Of a stretch of DNA of 64,000 nucleotides, positions 57,692 through 64,000 are shown in pieces (within the stretch, counting starts at the first letter, position 1; the number at the start of each line of letters is the position of its first letter). The DNA is taken from contig CAJJCS010000004.1 in assembly GCA_905182755.1 (NCBI GenBank), positions 1 to 64,000 on the forward strand, read 5' to 3'. The notes below the pieces were generated by a model. That model had not been told where the DNA came from and did not search any database. It worked only from the letters and a program-made list of their open reading frames with translations. This DNA is from Aequorivita sp. HC6-5. GTDB lineage: Bacteria; Bacteroidota; Bacteroidia; Flavobacteriales; Flavobacteriaceae. A program made the position numbers and the translations under genes.

Positions 57692-57730
57692 ACAAAAGCC
57701 AAAGTACATTATGCATACTTTGGCTTTTGT
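57692..57730 (-). terminator. Terminator of the PBP1A transcript
   Basis: A perfect 15-bp inverted repeat (ACAAAAGCCAAAGTA and its complement) with a T-rich end on both strands. Confidence 0.85.
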
Positions 57731-57747
57731 TTGATAGTTTTGAGAAC

Positions 57748-60063
57748 TCAAAAATCAAATTCATCAGGCACCTGGTCTATATCTTTAGGGACCGTTTGTG
57801 CTTTCCATTTCTCACAATCTACCTCAATTGTTAGATCTGGCGGGACTGTAAACTCTTCTTTTGATATTGCTAAACGCTCATCATTATAACAATCTTTCAT
57901 ATACAAGGCCCAAACAGGCAGTGCCATTGTAGCTCCTTGCCCATACATTGTTGACTCGAAATGTACAGAGCGATCCTCACCCCCAACCCAAACTCCTGTA
58001 ACAAGATTTGGAACCATGCCCATAAACCAACCATCACTATTGTTTTGTGTGGTTCCTGTTTTACCTGCTATTGGGTTTTTAAACTCATAAGGATATCCCG
58101 TTACGGTAGATTTATAAGCCCTATTGGCGCCCGTTTTATGGCGCAATCTAGAGCCAGAGCCAGACTCTGTAACACCCTGCAATAAATTAATGGTTACATA
58201 CGCTGTTTCGCTGCTAATAACATCTTTAGTTTGCGGGGTATGCTGGTATAGAACCGTTCCGTTTTTATCTTCAATTCTGGTAATTAGTGATGGCTTTACA
58301 TATACCCCTTGATTGGCAAAAGTGCTGTAAGCTCCTACCATTTCATATAGAGACACATCTGGTGTACCTAGGGCTATAGAAGGCACTGGCAACATATTTT
58401 TTGTGTCTATTCCCATTTTCTCAACCAATGTGATTACTGGCTCTGGACCTACGCGGTCTATTAGTCTAGCAGTAACTGTATTTACAGAGTTGGCCAAGGC
58501 ATTTGTTAGCGATAGCATACCTCCATATTTATCACTAGAATTCTTTGGACACCAATCATTCATGTTTCCTCTAGTTCCAGCAGGAATACAGTATGGTGTA
58601 TTAGGCAGTGTGTCACAAGGAGACATATGCATTTGATCTATGGCAGTGGCATAAACAAAGGGCTTAAAAGTGGAGCCAATTTGTCTTTTACCCGTTGAAA
58701 CCATGTCATACTTAAAGTGTTTGTAGTCTATCCCTCCAACATAAGCCTTTACTTCTCCCGTTTGAGGATTCATAGACATCATAGCGCCCTGCAAGTAATT
58801 TTTGTAGTATCTAATTGAGTCTCTAGGGGTCATTATAGTATCTATATCTCCTTTCCAAGAGAAAATGCGCATCTTTCGTTTTTTATCAAAGCTTTTTAAA
58901 ATTTCCTCTTTGCTTTTTCCTTCGGCGGTCATGGCTCTATAGCGTTCACTTCTGCGTATTGAATTTTTTATTATTCTATCAATTTCCTCCGGCTCTACAC
59001 CTCTAAAAGGAGCTGTCTTGTTGTATTTATTTTGCTTGGTAAATTCATTTTGAAGGTTAGACATATGGCTAGTCATTGCCTTTTCTGCATAGCCTTGCAT
59101 ACCAGCATCAATAGTGGTGTACACCTTCAATCCATCTCTATAGATGTTAAAGTTAGTGCCGTCACTTTTTGGATTGTTTTTAGTCCAGTCTGCCATAAAA
59201 GCACGTGCATATTCTCTGAAATAAGTTGCCAAGCCCTCAACGTGTCCTTGCGGTGTGTATTTAAACTCTAGGGGTGTTGCCTGCAGGCTGTCTTTAAGCT
59301 CTTTTGAGATAAAATCATACTTCTGCATTTGAGACAAAACAACATTTCTGCGATTTTTTACCCCCTCAGGATTTCTTAAAGGATTATATAAAGAGGAGTT
59401 TTTAAACATTCCAACCAACATGGCAGATTCGCTGACATTGAGCTGGCTTGGTGGTTTGTCAAAATAAATATTACTCGCAGATTCTATCCCAATAGCCTGG
59501 TTTAAAAAATCATACTCATTAAAATACATTGTTAGTATTTCATTTTTAGTGTAACGTCTCTCTAGACGGGTTGCAATAATCCACTCTTTAACTTTTTGTA
59601 TCCCTCGTTGAAATTTATTTCTTGAGGCTTGATCTGTAAACAATTGCTTTGCTAGTTGCTGAGATATAGTACTGGCACCACCTTTACTTCCTAAATAAAC
59701 AGCTGCACGGAGTGTCCCTCGAATATCAATACCGCTATGGTCATAAAAACGAATGTCTTCGGTGGCTAAAAGTGCGTTTTTAAGATGCTCTGGTAGCTCC
59801 TGATAGGCCACAGGAGTTCGGTTTTCTTTGTAAAACTTACCAATAACCTTACCGTCTGTAGTAATAATTTCTGTAGCAAGGTTTTTTTCTGGATTCTCGA
59901 GACTTGTTTCATCAGGAAGGCTGCCAAAGACACCAAATGAGGCCAACAAAAACAACAAGGCAACGGCCACTACAATGCTCAATAGCAAAAGCCAAAATAA
60001 GGTAATGAAACTACCTTTTTTTTTGGTTTTCTTTTTTTTTCTAGCGGTTTTCTTTTGAGCCAT
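57748..60063 (-). CDS. Penicillin-binding protein 1A (bifunctional)
   Basis: 771 residues that polymerise and cross-link peptidoglycan in the periplasm. A basic cytoplasmic tail (KKTARKKKKTKKKG) and one membrane helix precede the glycosyltransferase domain (LLATEDIRFYDHSGID, GGASTISQQLAKQLF). The transpeptidase domain has SxxK in IGSTFKPFVYA, SVN in NSVNTVTARL and KTGTTQNNSDGWF. Length fits the class A PBP family. Probably transcribed with ricT and gldH, which precede it. Confidence 0.93.
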   Translation of the reverse strand: MAQKKTARKKKKTKKKGSFITLFWLLLLSIVVAVALLFLLASFGVFGSLPDETSLENPEKNLATEIITTDGKVIGKFYKENRTPVAYQELPEHLKNALLATEDIRFYDHSGIDIRGTLRAAVYLGSKGGASTISQQLAKQLFTDQASRNKFQRGIQKVKEWIIATRLERRYTKNEILTMYFNEYDFLNQAIGIESASNIYFDKPPSQLNVSESAMLVGMFKNSSLYNPLRNPEGVKNRRNVVLSQMQKYDFISKELKDSLQATPLEFKYTPQGHVEGLATYFREYARAFMADWTKNNPKSDGTNFNIYRDGLKVYTTIDAGMQGYAEKAMTSHMSNLQNEFTKQNKYNKTAPFRGVEPEEIDRIIKNSIRRSERYRAMTAEGKSKEEILKSFDKKRKMRIFSWKGDIDTIMTPRDSIRYYKNYLQGAMMSMNPQTGEVKAYVGGIDYKHFKYDMVSTGKRQIGSTFKPFVYATAIDQMHMSPCDTLPNTPYCIPAGTRGNMNDWCPKNSSDKYGGMLSLTNALANSVNTVTARLIDRVGPEPVITLVEKMGIDTKNMLPVPSIALGTPDVSLYEMVGAYSTFANQGVYVKPSLITRIEDKNGTVLYQHTPQTKDVISSETAYVTINLLQGVTESGSGSRLRHKTGANRAYKSTVTGYPYEFKNPIAGKTGTTQNNSDGWFMGMVPNLVTGVWVGGEDRSVHFESTMYGQGATMALPVWALYMKDCYNDERLAISKEEFTVPPDLTIEVDCEKWKAQTVPKDIDQVPDEFDF

Positions 60064-60184
60064 GCTATGCTACTTTTTTGTGTTAATGCCTAAAATATGA
60101 CTACAATTTCAGGAATATAAACACACTTTATTTGTTTAAAACAGTTCTATTTGTTTCTCTTAAATTTGGTGGGTTGTATAAAAA

Positions 60185-60667
60185 CTACTTTACCTTTTCA
60201 ATGCTGTAGCCTATATCTGTTATACCCTCAAGTTTGCTAACGCCTTGCGGCTCACCATTATTGCGCACTGCATGGGAAATATGCAGCGTGTAATTTCCTG
60301 CTTCATTAAAGGCAAGGTTTTGTTTAAAAAACAATTTGTTTTCCTTTACGCTTCCAATACCCGTTCCTAGCCAAGATCCATCTGGTCTTGCCATTTTATA
60401 TTCCAGTGTATCTACCACTGTTTTGCCATAAGGATGTTGCAATGAAACAATCAAAAAAAGATTGCTAAAAGGATACTTATTGTTATTTCTTACAGTAATA
60501 AATGCATTATATGTAGCTAAACTATCTAGCCTTGGTAGCTCAAAAATAGCAGGATCTTTTACCTGCCAACCCTCTGAGTTAATTGCTACAGTGTCTGCGG
60601 TAACACCGCTATGACCACAGGCTATTAAAAGCAGAGATAAAAGGCTTGCAAAAAAACAGTTATACAT
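60185..60667 (-). CDS. gldH: Gliding motility lipoprotein GldH
   Basis: 160 residues with a lipobox (LLSLLLIACGHS, Cys about 17). The body matches GldH: YNAFITVRNNNKYPFSNLFL, VDTLEYKMARPDGSWLGTG and KENKLFFKQNLAFNEAGNY. GldH supports gliding and, with other Gld proteins, type IX secretion in Flavobacteriia. It overlaps the ricT stop by one base. Confidence 0.9.
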   Translation of the reverse strand: MYNCFFASLLSLLLIACGHSGVTADTVAINSEGWQVKDPAIFELPRLDSLATYNAFITVRNNNKYPFSNLFLIVSLQHPYGKTVVDTLEYKMARPDGSWLGTGIGSVKENKLFFKQNLAFNEAGNYTLHISHAVRNNGEPQGVSKLEGITDIGYSIEKVK

Positions 60668-61944
60668 TACTTTTTTGGGTTGTTGGGTTTGTTGTCGGTT
60701 TTTATTTCTTGGGTTTGGTTTGTTGCCTGACCAGGGGCAGTATTTGCGCCTGTTTGTTTTTTATTTCTTGCATTAGAGTGATTTGGCTTTGTTGCTCCGG
60801 CCGCTAAAGGCTTCCTAGAATTACGCTTTTTCTTTCTGCGCTGTGATGATTTTGGTTTATCAAAACGGGTAAGACTGTCTTGACCCACCACGTTACTGAA
60901 AAGTTCGGTGTCATCAATCTTGGTTTCTATTTTATAATCTTCAAGATTGGCAACGGTATTCCCTTTTTTATTAACGGCAATAATTTCATTAACGCGTTCT
61001 AGAGTTAATTCATGCCAGTTCATGGCTTCTTTTTCATAGGCAAACCACAACAAGCCCTTGAAAATATCTGTTTTTTGACAAATTGCATTTCCTTTCTCTG
61101 TTTTAAGTTTTACATCACTCTTAGGAAATGTTGCTAGGGTGTCAATATAGGTGTCCAGTTCAAAGTTTAAACAGCACTTTAATTTACCGCATTGACCTGC
61201 TAGTTTTTGAGGATTTAAAGAGAGTTGCTGGTATCTAGCCGCAGAGGTGTTTACAGACCTAAAATCTGTTAACCAGGTAGAACAGCAAAGTTCTCTACCG
61301 CAAGAGCCGATACCTCCCAGGCGAGCAGCTTCTTGTCTAAAGCCCACTTGTTTCATCTCAATACGAGAATTAAACGTGCGCGCAAATTCTTTAATTAGTT
61401 CTCTAAAATCTACACGCTCTTCTGCGGTGTAATAGAAAACAACTTTGGATGCATCTCCTTGAAACTCTACATCACTAATTTTCATGCGAAGCCCTAACCG
61501 AATAGCAATAACACGAGAGCGTTTTTGAATATCTGCTTCACGGTCTCTTACTTTTTGCCATATATCAATGTCTTTCTGTGTGGCTTTTCTATAAAGAGTT
61601 GGTAGTTTGGTAGCGTCTGGATTTTCTTTTTTCTTTTTCATTTGTACGCGCACCAACTCCCCTGTGAGGGTCACAATACCAATGTCATGTCCAGATTCTG
61701 CTTGTGTGGCAACAATATCGCCAATGCTTAAAGAAAGGTTTTCGTTGTTTTGATAAAAATGTTTACGTCCGTTTTTAAAACGCACTTCCACTCCTGTGTA
61801 GGGAGTCATCTTTGCAGGAAGCGACATATTTGAAAGCCAATCAAACACCGTTAATTTGTTACAGCCATCGGTTCCACAAGTACCATTGTTCTTGCAGCCT
61901 TTTGGTTGTCCATCGGCGCCAGAGGCACAGCTAGTACAGCCCAT
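60667..61944 (-). CDS. ricT: PSP1 domain protein RicT (YaaT)
   Basis: 425 residues. The Cys-rich N-terminus (GCTSCASG, GCKNNGTCGTDGCNK) likely binds iron-sulfur. The PSP1 domain follows (about 45-290) with CGRELCCSTWLTDF and GQCGKLKCCLNFELD as hallmark Cys clusters. The C-terminus is a low-complexity basic tail. RicT proteins take part in RNA processing complexes in Firmicutes; in Bacteroidota the gene is regularly next to gldH, with an unclear role. Confidence 0.88.
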   Translation of the reverse strand: MGCTSCASGADGQPKGCKNNGTCGTDGCNKLTVFDWLSNMSLPAKMTPYTGVEVRFKNGRKHFYQNNENLSLSIGDIVATQAESGHDIGIVTLTGELVRVQMKKKKENPDATKLPTLYRKATQKDIDIWQKVRDREADIQKRSRVIAIRLGLRMKISDVEFQGDASKVVFYYTAEERVDFRELIKEFARTFNSRIEMKQVGFRQEAARLGGIGSCGRELCCSTWLTDFRSVNTSAARYQQLSLNPQKLAGQCGKLKCCLNFELDTYIDTLATFPKSDVKLKTEKGNAICQKTDIFKGLLWFAYEKEAMNWHELTLERVNEIIAVNKKGNTVANLEDYKIETKIDDTELFSNVVGQDSLTRFDKPKSSQRRKKKRNSRKPLAAGATKPNHSNARNKKQTGANTAPGQATNQTQEIKTDNKPNNPKK

Positions 61945-62150
61945 AATAATTATATATAGTGGAGTTTTTGGTTTTTTATTTATTTCCTTCCGTTAGAGAT
62001 ATGCAATCATCAACCTCATTGTTCAGTTACATCTTCACGGTATTTGAATAAACAAATCATTAAAACCAAGAAACTCTCGAATAAATGAAACACTATTGTT
62101 TACAATGTAAAGGTATTAAATCTTAAAGAATAAAAATTCAGAATTATAAA

Positions 62151-63182
62151 CTACTTCTTAAATTGAAGCTTCTGAGATCTTCCTTTTTTAAATATTTTAT
62201 TACTTGCGCGGGTTCCTTTGCGAAGCTCTTTTTGCTGCTCAAAGGGTAACTGAATAATTTGATGGCACTCATCACTACAAGTGTGCTCCATTTTTTCTGC
62301 GCAAACATTGCACTGAATAAACAACAAATGGCACCCCTCATTAGCACAGTTTGTGTGGCTGTCAAAAGGGCTTCCGCATTGATGGCAATTTGAAATAACA
62401 TCGTCGCTAATTCGCTCGCTGCGTCTGTGATCAAAAACAAAGTTTTTTCCTAAAAATTTATTTTCTAGGCCTTGGTCTTTCACTTGGCGGGTGTATTCTA
62501 TGATTCCGCCCTCCAACTGAAATACATTTTTAAACCCTTTGTGTTTATAGTAAGCGCTGGCTTTTTCACAACGAATTCCTCCGGTGCAATACATCACCAA
62601 TTTTTTATCTTCTTTATGATCTTGAAGGTCTTGCTCTATGATATCTAAGGAGTCCCTAAAGGTGTCTACGTCTGGAGTAAGAGCGTTTTTAAAGTGTCCT
62701 ATTTCGCTTTCATAATGATTGCGCATATCTACCAAAACTGTGTCTGGATCTTCTATTAAATCATTGAAAGTTGTTGCATCTACATGTACTCCTTTATTGG
62801 TGACATCAAAGGTGGTGTCATTAAGCCCATCTGCAACAATTTTATGGCGCACCTTAACTTTTAACTTTAAAAAAGATTTTAAATCTTGCTCAACCGCAAT
62901 GTTTAATCTGCAATTTTCTAAAAAATAAATACCGTCTAAAACAGCTTTAAATTCACTGAATTTTTTTCCTGGCACAGAAAGCTGTGCATTTATACCTTCT
63001 TTAGCTACATATATACGTCCCAAAACTTCAAGAGCGTCCCAGGCAATAAATAAATGGTTTCTGAAAAGTTCTGGATTGCCAATATTTGCGTATTGGTAAA
63101 AGGAAAGTGTTAAGCGATCATCTCCTGCTTGTTCTAAAAGAGCGGCTCTTTCTTTGGCACTTAGTGTATTGTACAGTTGCAT
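62151..63182 (-). CDS. trhO: tRNA uridine(34) hydroxylase TrhO (rhodanese-like)
   Basis: 343 residues. The N-terminal acylphosphatase-like part (YQYANIGNPELFRNHLF) is followed by a rhodanese domain with the active Cys in YCTGGIRCEKASAYY. A C-terminal zinc-ribbon segment follows (CHQCGSPFDSH, CANEGCHLLFIQCNVC). TrhO makes 5-hydroxyuridine at tRNA wobble position 34. It stands between recA (divergent) and ricT. Confidence 0.9.
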   Translation of the reverse strand: MQLYNTLSAKERAALLEQAGDDRLTLSFYQYANIGNPELFRNHLFIAWDALEVLGRIYVAKEGINAQLSVPGKKFSEFKAVLDGIYFLENCRLNIAVEQDLKSFLKLKVKVRHKIVADGLNDTTFDVTNKGVHVDATTFNDLIEDPDTVLVDMRNHYESEIGHFKNALTPDVDTFRDSLDIIEQDLQDHKEDKKLVMYCTGGIRCEKASAYYKHKGFKNVFQLEGGIIEYTRQVKDQGLENKFLGKNFVFDHRRSERISDDVISNCHQCGSPFDSHTNCANEGCHLLFIQCNVCAEKMEHTCSDECHQIIQLPFEQQKELRKGTRASNKIFKKGRSQKLQFKK

Positions 63183-63314
63183 GCTATACCAATGTTAAGG
63201 GTTAAAAAGAATAATATACTAAAGTTCAAAAGTAGAAAAAAAGACTGTCAAAGCATTGTTATATGCATTAAATACTTCTAATTCATGAATCTATAGCAAG
63301 GAAACCTTCCAAAA

Positions 63315-63345
63315 TTTGGAAATATTCCAAATTTTTGTATATTTG
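63315..63345 (+). promoter_or_regulatory. recA promoter with overlapping palindrome
   Basis: TTTG (63315-63318), 19 bp, TATATTTG (63338-63345). A 7-bp inverted repeat with 3-bp spacer, TTTGGAA-ATA-TTCCAAA (63315-63331), covers the -33 box and spacer, so a repressor could block transcription. Confidence 0.65.
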
Positions 63346-63466
63346 CACTGTTCAATTACTTACAAGTAACTGTTCACAACCTTTAAAAAACAAGCAAGCA
63401 TTTGATTGTTTCAAGTAAAACGAAGGTTTATTTTTAACATCAAAATAAGAAATAAAAAAAAGCATT

Positions 63467-64000
63467 ATGGCAGATAAAGAGAAAGAAGCAAAATTAAAAG
63501 CATTAAAACTTACCCTAGACAAATTAGACAAAACATATGGTAAGGGAACTGTAATGAAGATGGGAGACCAGGCCATTGTTGATGTTGAGATTATACCATC
63601 TGGATCACTAGGTCTTGATGTGGCGCTAGGTGTGGGAGGATATCCAAGAGGAAGGGTAATTGAAATATACGGGCCAGAATCTTCTGGAAAAACAACGCTA
63701 ACTATTCATGCAATCGCGGAGGCGCAAAAAAAAGGTGGTATTGCCGCTTTTATTGACGCAGAGCATGCCTTTGACAGATACTATGCAGAAAGCCTTGGTG
63801 TTGATGTTGAAAATTTAATCATCTCTCAACCAGACAATGGAGAACAAGCATTAGAAATTGCAGACAACCTAATTCGTTCTGGAGCTATTGATATTATTGT
63901 TATTGATTCTGTGGCGGCTTTGACTCCAAAAAGTGAAATTGAAGGAGAAATGGGTGACAGTAAAATGGGATTACACGCCCGTTTAATGTCTCAGGCGCTA
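63467..64000 (+). CDS. recA: RecA recombinase (partial, cut by the window end)
   Basis: The first 178 residues of RecA. The Walker A motif GPESSGKTT is at about 69-77, with [11 protein letters not shown] before it. [22 protein letters not shown] and [12 protein letters not shown] (Walker B) follow in order. RecA drives strand exchange and SOS induction. The ATG at 63467 fits the usual start ([15 protein letters not shown]). The gene is open at the right edge. Confidence 0.95.
   Translation, partial: MADKEKEAKLKALKLTLDKLDKTYGKGTVMKMGDQAIVDVEIIPSGSLGLDVALGVGGYPRGRVIEIYGPESSGKTTLTIHAIAEAQKKGGIAAFIDAEHAFDRYYAESLGVDVENLIISQPDNGEQALEIADNLIRSGAIDIIVIDSVAALTPKSEIEGEMGDSKMGLHARLMSQAL

Noticed and set aside
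1-64000. CRISPR arrays, rRNA genes or insertion sequences
   Set aside because: No regularly spaced direct repeats, rRNA-like sequence or transposase-like frames were seen on reading through the window.

Overview
The window is a low-GC chromosomal segment from a member of the Bacteroidota, almost certainly a marine or gliding Flavobacteriaceae. Evidence: a gldH gliding lipoprotein, TonB-dependent receptors with carboxypeptidase-like N-terminal domains, an OmpA with thrombospondin type 3 repeats, DUF6090-type membrane proteins, RicT (PSP1), and several promoters of the Bacteroidota form (TTTG, 19 bp, TAnnTTTG) with few Shine-Dalgarno sequences.

Layout. 1-2074 is the right end of an integrative element: a small HTH protein, a phage-type GGRQKGTPNK protein, a tyrosine integrase, and a 60-nt 3' fragment of tRNA-Ala(GGC) that marks the attachment site. 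2137-12337 (mostly minus strand) holds a lipocalin-like lipoprotein, an alpha/beta hydrolase, an AddB-like nuclease, OmpA, kbl and an AddA/RecB-like helicase-nuclease. 12491-19145 starts with sodB and then carries an accessory island of orphan genes bracketed by two families of direct repeats. It ends at tRNA-Asn, beside a 27-bp exact copy of the integrase 5' region. 19279-32113 is rseP, sco1 and a metal-homeostasis block: feoA, feoB and a FeoB-associated Cys-rich peptide, then a Mn/Zn ABC transporter with its DtxR/MntR regulator, divergent from a TonB receptor plus a periplasmic thioredoxin. 32110-44256 is mixed housekeeping: DnaJ/TerB, bacilliredoxin, acyltransferase, an unusual plug-TPR protein, HD hydrolase, enoyl-CoA hydratase, histidine kinase, HemJ, a sortilin-like BNR protein and a MATE pump.

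44284-53713 is a nearly complete heme pathway cluster: hemH and an AraC regulator on the minus strand, then hemA-hemC-hemD-hemE-(DUF6973-like)-(EI24)-hemF-hemB on the plus strand, with hemJ 5 kb away. 53780-64000 holds a 3'-5' exonuclease, a fused OppD/OppF-type ATPase, both subunits of a 3-oxoacid CoA-transferase, PBP1A, gldH, ricT, trhO and the first 178 codons of recA.

Eleven conserved genes are split by twelve apparent single-base frameshifts, several in short homopolymer runs. I read this as uncorrected sequencing error and list each such gene as one CDS with the shift described. The most notable items are the two tRNA-linked traces of a related integrase, the cassette-like repeats around orphan genes, the MntR-type operator shared by the Mn transporter and a TonB receptor, the barrel-less plug-TPR protein, and a palindrome at the recA promoter. 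I do not see a clear-cut new defence or biosynthetic system.
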